Shown here: one piece after another, positions 32,237 through 43,160 of the stretch | Numbering within the stretch: the stretch's first letter is position 1 | How the letters are laid out: each line of letters starts with the position of its first letter | Assembly: GCF_027172205.1 (NCBI RefSeq) | Contig: NC_070605.1 | Location: 21,649,804 to 21,713,803, forward strand | From: Podarcis raffonei | Taxonomy: Eukaryota > Chordata > Lepidosauria > Squamata > Lacertidae | Direction: 5' to 3' | Length of the DNA: 64,000 nucleotides | Notes under the pieces: model-generated | Database searches by the model: none | What the model was told of the DNA's origin: nothing | What the model saw: the letters and a program-made list of their open reading frames with translations, nothing else | Program-made: the position numbers and the translations under genes

Positions 32237-35008
32237 TCATCCTTCTTCTGACAGGAAGTGCTCTGCAGGGGGAAAGGGAGAAAAATAGGCAGTCAATGAG
32301 GGTCATTTTGGGGGGGAAGTGAGAAAAGTCCCTATTTTCCATCAGAGGAATGTTGGAGGGTATTGACAATTCACTCACCAGTATTAAAGTAAGACTCAGC
32401 TGCTAGCCTAGTTGGCTTCTGTACAAGGAATGGTGGTGTCGCCATCTTGTTCTTGGCCTCAGGCTGGCCTGGGATAAGGAATGGAAAATCAGGCTGGGGA
32501 GAGAGGGAGAATGAAACAGGTTTGCTGGAATTCTGACCAGGAGCACTGCACACTCCAACCTTTTGTTGCATGCCCCACAAGCACTTTCTTAAATCTCATT
32601 ACAGCTAGCAGTGTCTGTATTTCAGACCAAGTGCAATATTCGTATCTGCACCTTTCGGATTAAGCGCTTCTCTTTCATCGAAACGGTCTCCAAGATGAGT
32701 CTGATTTTGTTTGTTTATCTTGCTGTATTTATGCCCCATCTTTCCTCCAAGAAGCTCAAGGTGCACATGGTTCTCTTCTGCCTCATTTTATCTTTACAAC
32801 AACCCTGTGAGGTAGATTGGGCTGAGATACTGTGCCTCGCCCATGGTTCACCTAGAGAGCTTCATTGTGGCTGAGCAGGGATTTGAACTCTGGTCTCCCG
32901 GGATGCGGGTGGTGCTGTGGGTTAAACCACAGAGCCTGGGACTTGCCGATCAGAAGGTCAGCAGTTCGAATCCCTGTGATGGGGTGAGCTCTCGTTGCTC
33001 GGTCCCTGCTCCTGCCAACCTAGCAGTTCAAAAGCACATCAAGTGCAAGTAGATAAATGGGTATCGCTCTGACGGGAAGGTAAACAGCGTTTCCGTGCGC
33101 TGCTCTGGTTCGCCAGAAGCGGCTTAGTCATGCAGGTCACATGACCAGGAAGCTGTACGCTGGCTCCCTCGGCCAATAAAGCGAGATGAGTGCCGCAACC
33201 CCAGAGTCGGCCACGACTGGACCTAATGGTCAGGGGTCCCATTACCTCGAAGTGGACATCCTATGCAAGGCTGATACATATATTTTGTCACCTCTTTCTT
33301 CCTGTGGATGTGCCTGTGTGTGATAGCACAGATTTCCCCACAACAAGGTGAAATCAGCCTGCCAAAAATGGGAATTTGGAATTCTTCCAGGAACCACAAA
33401 TAATCAGGGAAGGGGCTACAATCAGCCGGTGAGCCTTGCATTGTGCATTCCTTAAGATTTATGCATAAAAGTAGTTATATACCACTCTCTCGTAAAATAT
33501 CAAGAGGCTGCTTCGCCAGCATGTTTTCTGCCAGGAATGCCCTGATACAGACCCCTACTCCCTAGCAGCAAGCACGCTACTGAAGCGGCATCCTGCAGGA
33601 TTGAACTCTCCACTCACCAGTTGATGAGCTCTGTGCAGGGCTCTGCTTTGCCAGTGCATTTCCTGCAGGGAAGCACACAGCAGGAATTAATTAATTAATT
33701 AATTAATTAATTATACTCTGCCCATCTGGCTTGGGTCTCCCTAGCCACTCTGGGCAACTCCCAACAGAATATTAAAAACACGATAAAACATCAAACATTA
33801 AAAACTTCCCTAAACAGGGTTGTCTTCAGATGTCTTTGAAAAGTCAAGCAGTTGTTTATTTCCTTGACATCTGGTGGGAGGGTGTTCCACAGGGCGGGTG
33901 CCACTACCGAGAAGGCCCTCTGCCTGGTTCCCTGCAACCTCACTTCTCGCAGTGAGGGAACAACCAGAAGGCCCTTGGAGTTAGACCTCAATGTCTGGGC
34001 TGAACGATGGGGGTGGAGACGCTCCTTCAGGTATACTGGGCTGAATGAACCCCACCCCACCAGCTAGTGTCACCCAGGGACACCAGCTGTTGGCAGGTTG
34101 ACATGATTTTGGGGGAAATGGCCTTGTGGACCAAATTGGATTGGTCAGTGGCTGGAAGTTCCTCACCCCTTTGTAAGCCAATTGAATGTTTTGCCCCTCT
34201 TCTAACAGTTGATCCTGCATCAAACAACGCTTTTGAAACTGCCATCTCTTTCAAAAGTAGCTTGTCACATAATGGTGAAGGAGAACTGCTGTCTGGGGGA
34301 ATTAAGTCAAACCTCCCTACTCTGCTCTAAACAAAATTGGGCTCATGGAACTAGTTTCTGTTCTTTGGGGTCTTGACCATTGACCCTGGAATATCTACCA
34401 ACACCAGAAGGTCATCACTTTCAGCACTGACAATTACTATCACCTAACTGAAAGGGCAACAAGGATGAAACTCAATCTTCCCTTCTTATTCCCCACCCCC
34501 AACGGGGGCGGGAATCTGGATTCATTCCCCCAATCCAAATTTTTGAACCAGATCATACCTTTGTTTAACTGCACATGTTGTGGTGCAAGCTGGCCTTGAA
34601 AGTGTGCAAACACCCCAAGAAAAATAAGGAAAAGTCCACGGTGCTGTAATTTTGTGAAAACTGCAAAGGAGGGGCTGGGAATGTATGATGAATCATGTGT
34701 GAGTGGACTTTAGTTGCAAGCACTTGTTATTCTGCAATTTAAGAAATATAGCTTTTCATATTTCACACTTATAATTAGGCACTGATTCTCAGTAATAAGC
34801 TGGTGTATATTTTGCCAAAATAAAAGTGGTCTCTTGAAATTATTGAAATATGCAACATTCCTATAAGTTAAATATTTTGGTGGAATTAAATCTTTTCTAA
34901 ACAGACGAACAGACCCCTTGGGTTGCATTCTGTCCTGTGCTGGCTGAGCATGTCTTGCAATGAACCCAAATGATGAGACGGCTGTTTCAGCATTCACCTT
35001 TCACCCAT
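32237..35008 (-). CDS. Unrecognised small gene, probable secreted peptide of about 88 residues (5 exons)
   Basis: I do not recognise this gene. Proposed coding exons: 35008-35005 (ATG plus one base), 34660-34559, 33662-33618, 32468-32379, 32262-32237 (TGA). The last four are the strong part. Acceptors have pyrimidine tracts (cctttgcag, cttccctgcag, ttatcccag, tttccccctgcag), donors are GTATGA, GTGAGTGG, GTGAGTGA, and every junction is phase 1, so one frame runs through all of them. AATAAA signals sit at 32127-32122 and 32107-32102. The product begins MVFTKLQHRG, has a hydrophobic stretch GLFLIFLGVFAHFQG at about residues 10-24 that looks like a signal peptide, then a cysteine-free Ser/Gln/Lys-rich middle, and ends AESYFNTEHFLSEEG. 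The first exon is the weak point (donor GTGAAA, only the ATG in it); an unseen upstream exon could replace it. Introns contain a SINE pair and an L2 remnant, while the exons are free of repeats. Confidence 0.5.
32715..32898 (-). repeat. tRNA-derived (MIR-like) SINE
   Basis: Minus strand 'ccagagttcaaatccctgct' (B box), 'cccaatctacctcacagggt', 'cttgagcttcttggaggaaa'. A Sauria SINE is inserted at its head. In an intron of the small gene. Confidence 0.7.
32899..33247 (+). repeat. Sauria SINE, full length
   Basis: Plus strand: 'ggatgcgggtggtgctgtgg', 'gcagttcgaatccctgtgat' (B box), ends 'ctaatggtcaggggtcccat'. Confidence 0.9.
33685..33714. repeat. (TTAA)n microsatellite
   Basis: 'aattaattaattaattaatt' run at the 3' edge of the L2/CR1 copy on the minus strand. 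Confidence 0.85.
33715..34070 (-). mobile_element. CR1/L2-clade LINE, 3' end
   Basis: Minus-strand frame GTRQRAFSVVAPALWNTLPP then LTFQRHLKTTLFREVFNV is the well-conserved C-terminus of L2/CR1 ORF2. Lies in an intron of the small gene. Confidence 0.85.
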
Positions 35009-35024
35009 AGGCAGCACCCCTGGA

Positions 35025-35541
35025 GTGGGAAGCCAGTTGGCATAGTGGTTAGTGTCGGAATCGCCTCTCGACCGAGCTGATAAAGCTCATCCTCCTCTGG
35101 CCGAGTCCTCCGGAATTGCTTCCGACGTGATTGATGACCTGAGCCTCTGATAAGAATCAGGCACATTCTCATTCAGCAGAGAATCAAAACAGCAGGCGGG
35201 AGTGATGAGATTTATGGCTACATCGCTATGCTTTATTTCTTACTATGCAGACAGAAAACACATCCTCTCTCTGTGAAAGCAGAGAGCAACTGAGCAACAA
35301 AGGAACAGGAAACCAGTAACATCACATCTGTGAGACTTCCAAAAGTCTGGAATCCCTGGATTGTAAACAGAGTCCTGTGACTCCAAAAGCACTGCACAGT
35401 GGCAAACAGAAACTAACAGTTAGAATGTCAGACTAGGATCTGGGAGACGAGAGTTCAAATCCCCACTCAACCACTGGGTGTCCTTGGGCCAGGCTCTTAC
35501 TCTCAGCCTCACCTACCTCAAAGGGTTGTTGTGGTGACAAA

Positions 35542-35572
<31 letters not shown>

Positions 35573-35640
35573 GAGAACTATGTAAGCCACCTTGAGCTCC
35601 TTGGGGGGAAGGTGGGATACAAACGTAATAAATTAACAAT
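35025..35640 (+). repeat. tRNA-derived SINE split by a solo LTR
   Basis: Left piece 35025-35052 ('agccagttggcatagtggtt') and right piece 35419-35640 ('gttagaatgtcagactagga', 'gttcaaatccccactcaacc', 'caccttgagctccttggggg') read through as one SINE once the LTR is set aside. A (TG)n run lies at 35545-35572. Confidence 0.85.
35053..35418 (-). mobile_element. Solo LTR (fossil) inside a SINE, 5-bp target duplication
   Basis: 366 bases, TGTCGG...CTAACA, flanked by direct repeats GTTAG at 35048-35052 and 35419-35423. AATAAA on the minus strand at about 35234 gives the orientation. The host SINE resumes exactly after the second GTTAG. The ends and duplication are exact, so the insertion is younger than the SINE and not very old. 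LTR family not identified. Confidence 0.88.
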
Positions 35641-35644
35641 AGTA

Positions 35645-36454
35645 ATAAACAAGCCCCAGGGGTTGCAGAGGCCTTGGATGCAGCCCTGACACAACAGGAA
35701 AAATGCCTCGGTAGTACAATTTTAAAATCTGGGCTTCATCAGTGCCAGTAATACAACACATAATAAAAACAGCATTTGTTTTCACCTAAAAAGAAAGGCC
35801 CATTCAGGGAAAAAAATAGGACAGCATCCTTTTGCAGCTCCGTGGAATTGGGGTGCCAAGTGTTTCTTGGCTCAAGCCTACAGGGCAGGGCAAGCACTGG
35901 GCACGGTGCAACATTTCCCCAATTAAATTTGGAGAGGCTGGCCAGCCATTGGAAGCTCTGCAGCAGACAGCTGCGAGTCGGCATCGAAGCTGGCGGAACA
36001 TCAAGTGGCTTTGTGCTCATCTGGCAAGCACAAAGCGGCGACTGTTTTAATGTGGAAAGCTCACAGCAGCCTGGTACTTCTGCTGCAATGGGGCATGGAA
36101 AGTGATCTGATCTAGTCCCATCCTAGAATTCAGCAGAGTTTTTTGGCTGTTCAGCTCCTTAGCCCATGCTGTGCCTTGATGCGAACTAAACGACTAGCGT
36201 AGCAAAAAGCAAAACAAAAACCTGAGCTCACCAAGGGAGACATTAGTAAATACAGGCAGCAGGAAAGAGGGAGGGCGTTTGTAAATCAAGACCCTGCTCA
36301 GATGAGAGCTACTTTCTATGGACCGTGTTGGTGTTAAAGAATGGGAACTGGGGGGGGGGGGGTGTTGCTGCGGTTTTAATCCTCACGGCGTGGCTCTTTA
36401 GGGCCCGCATGGTGGCTTATGACTTCCACTATAAAAGAAGTTCCACTAATAAAA
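35645..36454. other. No gene established
   Basis: Unique-looking DNA at 35720-36110 followed by a G-run at 36350-36362. Short open frames on both strands but no recognised motif. Confidence 0.3.
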
Positions 36455-36925
36455 GACCTTGCCAACAAAGATCCATATAGTTAAAGCTATGGTTTTCCCA
36501 GTAGTGATGTACGGAAGTGGACCATAAAGAAGGCTGATCGCCGAAGAATTGATGCTTTTGAATTATGGTGCTGGAGGAGACTCTTGAGAGTCCCATGGAC
36601 TGCAAGAAGATCCAACTTATCCATTCTGAAGGAAATCAGCCCTGAGTGCTCACTGGAAAGACAGATCCTGAAGCTGAGGCTCCAATACTTTGGCCACCTC
36701 ATGAGAAGAGAAGACTCCCTAGAAAAGACCCTGATACTGGGAAAGATGGAGGGCACAAGGAGAAGGGGATGACAGAGGACGAGATGGTTGGACAGTGTTC
36801 TCGAAGCTACCAGCATGAGTCTGACCAAACTGCGGGAGGCAGTGGAAGACAGGAGTGCCTGGCGTGCTCTGATCCATGGGGTCACGAAGAGTCGGACACG
36901 ACTAAACAACTAAACACCAACAACA
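36455..36925 (+). mobile_element. BovB/RTE LINE, 3' fragment
   Basis: Encodes the same C-terminus as 15820-16718 (RIDAFELWCWRRLLRVPWTA, LQYFGHLMRREDSLEKTLIL) and ends 'gtcggacacgactaaacaac'. 5' truncated, with a small deletion near 36520 and frame changes. Confidence 0.92.
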
Positions 36926-36929
36926 TAAA

Positions 36930-37740
36930 AGAAGTTCCAGTACTAAACCAAATAAAAGCAGTTGAGAAAAAAGAGAACCAGGACAGGATTATTAACAAGA
37001 TGTGTATATCCCACCTGTCCAATGTAGTCACAATATTCAGGATTACAGGGATGGGGGAGAAATTCAGTTCCGTTCACATTCATAGGCAAACCTACTTAAA
37101 GCAAGGCTGCCATATTTCAAAAAGTGAAAATCCAGACACTATTGTTGAACTTCCAACATAGGTTGTCTGGGTTTTCCATGACATTTTTGTGATTATCGCA
37201 AATTCCGCCCAGACACTACGCTATTTCCGACAGACAAATCCCTAACCAGCATAATTATAGGCAGGTGAGAGCAAGCCTAGTGGAGGCTGGTCCATTAGGG
37301 AAAATGAGGTGCTGCCCCAACAACTTCAGTCTGCCCTCAGCTAGACCCCACCTACCCGCTTTATGACTTGCATTCAGTGCAGGGGTGGTGCAGCCTGTCA
37401 GTTTCCTCCCCCTGGGTGGGAGGGGGGACCAAATGAGAATTCATTGGCTCTGTCTATCATGGGGCTCTAGCACCATCTACTGTAGAACTCCTTGTCTTCC
37501 ACCCAACCAACCCCAATGGACACCAGTGGCCAGGCTGGGCAACTAAGTCTACTGGGTAACTTTGGGCCAATCATTCTCTCTCAGTCTAACCTAATAACCT
37601 CAATTATTTGAGATTCCTTGGATTCTTCTTTGTTGTTTTGTTTTGTGTATGTTCACATACAATAGTCTGCCAAAGTACTAGAAGACCTCTAGTGGTAGCA
37701 GCTTGTCATACGACATAAGGTGATTTTTGCTTTTCCAATT
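36930..37740. other. No gene seen
   Basis: Possible dispersed repeat at 37270-37450 ('gaggctggtccattagggaa'); otherwise unrecognised. Confidence 0.3.
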
Positions 37741-37744
37741 ATAG

Positions 37745-37965
37745 ACAAGCAGAAGCTGTATTGCAAGCAGCGGTTGGAGTGCTGGACTAGAATTGGCAGA
37801 CCAGGGTACAAATCCCCACTCAGCCATGATGGGCCAGTCACAATCTTTCAGCCTAACCCACCTCACTGGGTTGTGAGGATAAAATGCGAAGGGTGGGGAG
37901 GGCCCATGTATGTCACCTTGAGCACCTTGGAGGAAAGGTGAGGGTAGAAATAGATAAATAAATAA
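37745..37965 (+). repeat. tRNA-derived SINE
   Basis: 'agcggttggagtgctggact', 'gtacaaatccccactcagcc', 'accttgagcaccttggagga', then A-rich 'agataaataaataaatcc'. Same family as 35025 and 32715. Confidence 0.7.
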
Positions 37966-38282
37966 ATCCAGGGGTATGGTCTGAAGGTGTGCAAGGCCAC
38001 CAGCTTCCTGAAGCTAAGTTCATCTAGGTCTGCTCTGGCTGGGAACCACATGTAAGCTGCCTTGGGTACAGTGATAAAAGAAAGGCAGAATATAAATGTA
38101 AGATGAACGAGCAAGGGACAATCTTGGTGGGCCAGGCTCCATAAGGCGAACAGGTACAACTGGGCTTTTTAACAACTCAAAATACTTAGTACCAGCTCTG
38201 AGGCAAAAATACCAACAGGACAGATAAAATATCAAACGGTTGGCAACTTTACAGGAGAGAAATAAGATCAGCATCCACTAGG

Positions 38283-38537
38283 GCAGGCGTCGGCTAGGTT
38301 TACCTCACCTGGGCCGGTTCACTCCAGTGGAGATCCCTCTGTGGGCCGGATTGTGTGTATGATTTCCGGTATCTGCACAGACATGAGTTCCGGCGCCACG
38401 GAAGCGAGTCCCCACTCCATGCTGCGCCTGTTTAGCGCAGCGCATGGGGACTCGCCAAGCGGGCAGCTCGTGGGCCGGTTAAACGACCCCTGTGGGCCGC
38501 TTGTGGCCCATGGGCCTTAGGTTGCCTACCCCTGCAC
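38283..38537. mobile_element. hAT-type non-autonomous element
   Basis: Ends 'gggcaggcgtcggctaggtt' and 'ccttaggttgcctacccctg' are inverted. GC-rich core with 'gcgcagcgcatggggactcg' and its partner. Confidence 0.75.
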
Positions 38538-38714
38538 TAAGGGGAAGAATTCACTGGTAAAGGATGCTCTTGACAAGAATTATTAAAGAGCAACTGCTGA
38601 AGGATCAGGTGAGTGGTGAGTTCAGGTGATATTCCCTCTGTTGAGGGAACAATGCAAATAGGGAAAGAGGTCACAAAGACCCTTTTGTTCACATGAGGAA
38701 GTATTAAGAGTAGT

Positions 38715-38885
38715 GGAAAAGTGGAATACATAGGTGTCTTATATCGAGTCAATTGTTTCTCCCAATTCAGTACTATCTATACTGACAGGCAGCTGATATT
38801 CAGGATTTCAGACAAGATGCTCTCCCTGCCCCACCTGGAGATGGTGTGGGTTGAAACTGGGACCATCTGCATGCAAGTCTAGATT
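38715..38885 (-). repeat. tRNA-derived SINE
   Basis: Minus strand 'ttgcatgcagatggtcccag', 'tttcaacccacaccatctcc', 'ctgcctgtcagtatagatag'. Same family as 9930-10145, 5' head incomplete. Confidence 0.65.
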
Positions 38886-38889
38886 TAAA

Positions 38890-41800
38890 ATGCACAACCG
38901 TTTTTAATGAGGAATTTTTATAGTCAATGGAAACTTTTATCCCATTGGTTTCAATCTCAGTCTACAATCCTGTGGAAAACTTGAAAATCTTGACATAAAT
39001 TCGGAGCAACTTCTCAACAAACCACAATAAGTTTTCCTAGGTCATGCATCATAACCACCTAATCAAGTTATCTATCCTATGTCATAACATGTGGTAAAAA
39101 CAAAGGCAGAAATGACATTACAGTATCAAAGCTCAAACATGCGGCTTTATATCTTAACAAAACTTCTGAGCTGCTTTTCACCCTCCTCCCCGTTAAAATA
39201 TATACCTATGATTGGCAACTGATTTTCTTCTTGTGGGATGGAAAGACCGCACTTGGAATTGAGCAAGCCTAAATTACAGATTTGTTTATAGTTGTTCATA
39301 AAATGCTGGACACACGTTTCAGTTTTTGCTACTAGCAGAAACTTTCTAGTTGTCTCAAGACTTAAGATCACTAGAACTCCTATCTTCTACGTTCCAGAAA
39401 GCTAAAGACACATACGAATTGCATTTCGGCATACATTTTTTTTAAAAAAGAAAGGTTTTACAAAAAGTCAATCAGCCGTGTCCCTGAATTTGTTGAATTT
39501 GTGCAGTACATTTTGTAAGCAGTCCCAACACTGACCTCTCAAAGATAAAACATTGAAGACAATTGAGCCTAATGAATGCAGTTCTTTCAGGCAGCTGAAC
39601 CATGGCTTCAGGTTCTTGCCACAACAAACTCATTCACTGTGTGTCAGTAATTATTAACATCTTCATGGGAATACTATTCTGTTTGGTACCATCATTTCCA
39701 CAGTTGGCAACAAGTGCTTTTGCTAAATTAACCCATCACACCAAAGAAACGGAGAATAACTCCATTATTCTGTGATGAAATCAATTGGAGACTCGGTATC
39801 TGGTATCTGTAAGTTGCTTGTTTCACAGGGATTTAAATACTTAAGCTCCCCACTCCTCCCCATGCTTGTCCATTTCATGGACTCGGGTACTCTACAAATT
39901 TGATGGACAAAAAGAAACACCTGACTAAAATAGGTTGGTAGGAAACCAATAGAAGCTAGATTTCACCAATCTAGTCAAATGGGACCTATGAAGATTTATG
40001 GAGAATTTATCACCTTGATGGTTGAGAGATTTTCTTCAGCGTGAGTGGGTATCCATACCTTACCCATAATTTTCCACTGTCAATAGTTAACATGCATGAT
40101 TGACTGTAGAACCTGTATCCCTCCCCTCCCCCAAAAGGCCTGAAGTTTGCATATGTTGAGCCCTCCTTTAAAATTAGTTTTGGTTAAAAATGTTCTTGTG
40201 TTACAAATCAAACCTTCTTATGCTACCACAGTATTTGGAAGTATTCCAGTTTTAATTAGTGTCTGATAACTGAACACTGAATACTTTTCTTTCTCTCTGT
40301 CTTTACTTTTTTTAAAAATATAAAAAAGCAATATGGGAAAGCTTCTCTCAACGAAATTCTATCTTCTTGCAGAAGTGGCTCTTAACATGTAACATACACC
40401 CATTATCATTTTAATAGTATATTGGTACTTTAAAAACCACTCACAAAAAACAAGGTCTAAATCCCTGAAACATGGTTTTATTATAAGAATAGTGATAAAA
40501 CCTCAGAGATACAAGTCATACACAGCAAGTTGATACCTTCACATTAAGTAAAGACACTGGCAATGGTGGAAACAACAGTCTGTCGATTTACCATGTTAAT
40601 ACCAGCTCCTTTGGGCTAGTGTTTTTTAAAAAAATAATCACTTGAATTAAAAGATGGTTTTGTTTACATTATAAACATAGTTGCGCTTTCCTGATTCGTA
40701 TCTTGAGACTTTAAAAACCTGAGAGAAAGGTTTTCTAAAGCACAACACAAAGGACTGGATGCCAATTAGGATGACTTGATGGTTCAATCCTATGCATGCT
40801 TGCTCTGAGGTCTGCCCCATTTTCTTCGGGGTTTAATCCCCAAGAGATTGTGCATATCACTGGTAGACGTAATTAGGATGGGGACATGTTGGAGGGGAAG
40901 CACCATGGCAAAAAACCAGGGGAAGAGAATGACCTTGTGGCGACCCGTGCCTTATCACTAGATGCAATTTCAAGCTGCCCCATCCCATTGGTATCAGAGC
41001 GCAAGAAAGTGCCCATAACAGAGGCCAGTCCCGCACCAACTGTGACAGGCCTCCCTCGTGGCTGTACTTCTTTTAAAGGCTGCATTGCCCTCTTTTGGGA
41101 AAGACACCATCCTAAATCATAGCCTGTCCTGGGAAACACCAGAAAAGATTTTACCAAGGATTTGGGTTTGGAACAGTAAATAGCACTTTGCAAAAGCAAT
41201 CTCTTAAAGAAAACATCTCATGTCTCATTTAGACACACTGCAGCATTTTTCATATCCACGATATTAATCTGATAATGCATTTTCTTCTGCCCACTCGCAC
41301 TCTGGAGGTAATCAAATAGCCATCTTGTCCTGTCCAACAGTGTTCTTTTGATGCACAAACTTGCAGCCCAGAACCACCAAGTTCAATGGGACTTGCTCCC
41401 AGGTGAAATATGCGTAAGACTGCAGACTTAGGATGGTATGGCATCAAATATTAATAAGTGGCTATGTCAATACAAAAACAAAAACTGGTACAGACCATGT
41501 TCATATGAGGCTAAGAACTCTCCCAAGGTTATCTAAAATGTAATGGCATACACATTAACACAAGCAATGAAGTAAGAGCAGCAAGTTTGAAATGTTAGAT
41601 GCTTCCCCTCACTCCAATCTCCTTTTTCCTGTGCAGAATTACAGAAAAGCAAAATAACACAGTGTAAGGTCATCCCTATAAGATGACGCAAAACAATTCC
41701 AATGACTAACTTGGGTCACATACACCTGAACAGCTGGCAGAGCTGCAAAAGAAATAGCCCTTTTCTATTGAATACCCAAAACAGATACTTAAGGACTCTA

Positions 41801-43160
41801 TGATCAGAAGGGGGAAATGCACCAAAGCAACATCTTGTCTGGACAAAACATTGTGGATATCTTGTACTACCTGAACCTGCTTACAGTGCACACAACACAT
41901 TTCTCATTATCCTGAGCCAAATACTACCATGTCTCACCTAGCATAGTAAGCTATGGGGGTAATTAATAAAGTTGACCTAGACTTGCTAAAAGGATGATGA
42001 TGTAAACAGAAATAGCATCCTGAGTGGAAGAAGGGATGCAAATGATTTCTTTAACATTCACCATGCCAACTTGTTGCCATTTCACCCCATACATTTATTT
42101 ATTACAAAATAGGCCTTGGGAATTCCTATGTTTGACAGACTAAACAGCCAATCTCTCTGTCTCAAGATATATTGAAGTAGAATTTGAATGTTACGGAAGT
42201 TATGATGGTGCTCAAATAATAAACAAGAGAGATAACTGAGTTCAGCTTTCCACACATGTCTTGATTTTCAATGTAACTCAGCACACACAACTGTGCCTTT
42301 TCACGTTCTTGCTAAATGGCAATCAAACACATGAGGATACTGCAACTTTTCTTAGTTCAGGCTAAGTAGACACATGAAATCAGATAATAAAACCAAAGGT
42401 CCCACATTAGGAGATGAAGAGGAAGGAGGATCATCTGCAGTGTTTTCATTGAAGTTCTAGCTCTGCCTTCCTAGGGTTTTTTTTTTAATATTTAGGCCAA
42501 TTTCTAATCAAACACAGTTTAATGTTTTCAAGGTCCTACAGATGCTACAGACATCACCATCCTTTTAGTACCTTTAAACTTAATTCATAATTAAGACAAT
42601 TATGAATGTTTCATTAGAAGACAAAATGTTGGGAACTGCAGAAAAAAATATTTTAAGGCCATGTCTCCATATGAAGCTGTAAACTATGGCACAAGCGATG
42701 GTGGGTGTTGGCAAAACACCAGCCAAGGCTTCGACGTTAACATTTCTTCCTAAAAACAATCATTTCATCAGCGACCTACCATATCAGATTCCTTTACAAC
42801 TACAATTTTAAACACATCTCCAGGATTCAAACACTCATACAAGATACTTCTGATGCACTCTACAATGTTTTGGTTTTGAACATGGAAACCAGTCATATTC
42901 AAGGGATATCCTTCACTTTTAAGACTGTTACAAATCTGAATCTTTATTGTTCTGAAATGCTAGAAACTTAAGACGAAACCCTCCAATTTTCAGTCTCAGA
43001 AGAGGCGTGGTTCAATGCCCATTTCACATGTAACAAGGCTTCCTTTAAAAATAAAAGGAAAAAAATGACTAAAGTTCATAAGGATGTGAACGCAACCCTT
43101 GGTTTTGACTCAGTTTTTGCAACATCACAAGATCCAGCACCTTCTTCAAAGCTGCTCTTG
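38890..43160 (-). other. Downstream region of DCUN1D5, probable long 3' UTR in part
   Basis: About 4.3 kb of AT-rich DNA follows the DCUN1D5 stop. It is strikingly poor in recognisable transposons compared with everything around it, which fits a transcribed 3' UTR. Minus-strand AATAAA signals occur at 42948-42943 (213 bases after the stop), around 42092-42101, and near 40473-40480. I cannot say which is used. A dispersed low-copy repeat of the form 'cagcccagaaccaccaagtt...' lies near 41365-41425. No other gene was seen here. Confidence 0.4.

Noticed and set aside
35739-36105. Several 70-110-codon frames on both strands
   Set aside because: No splice-compatible partner exons or known motif found; left as unexplained unique DNA.
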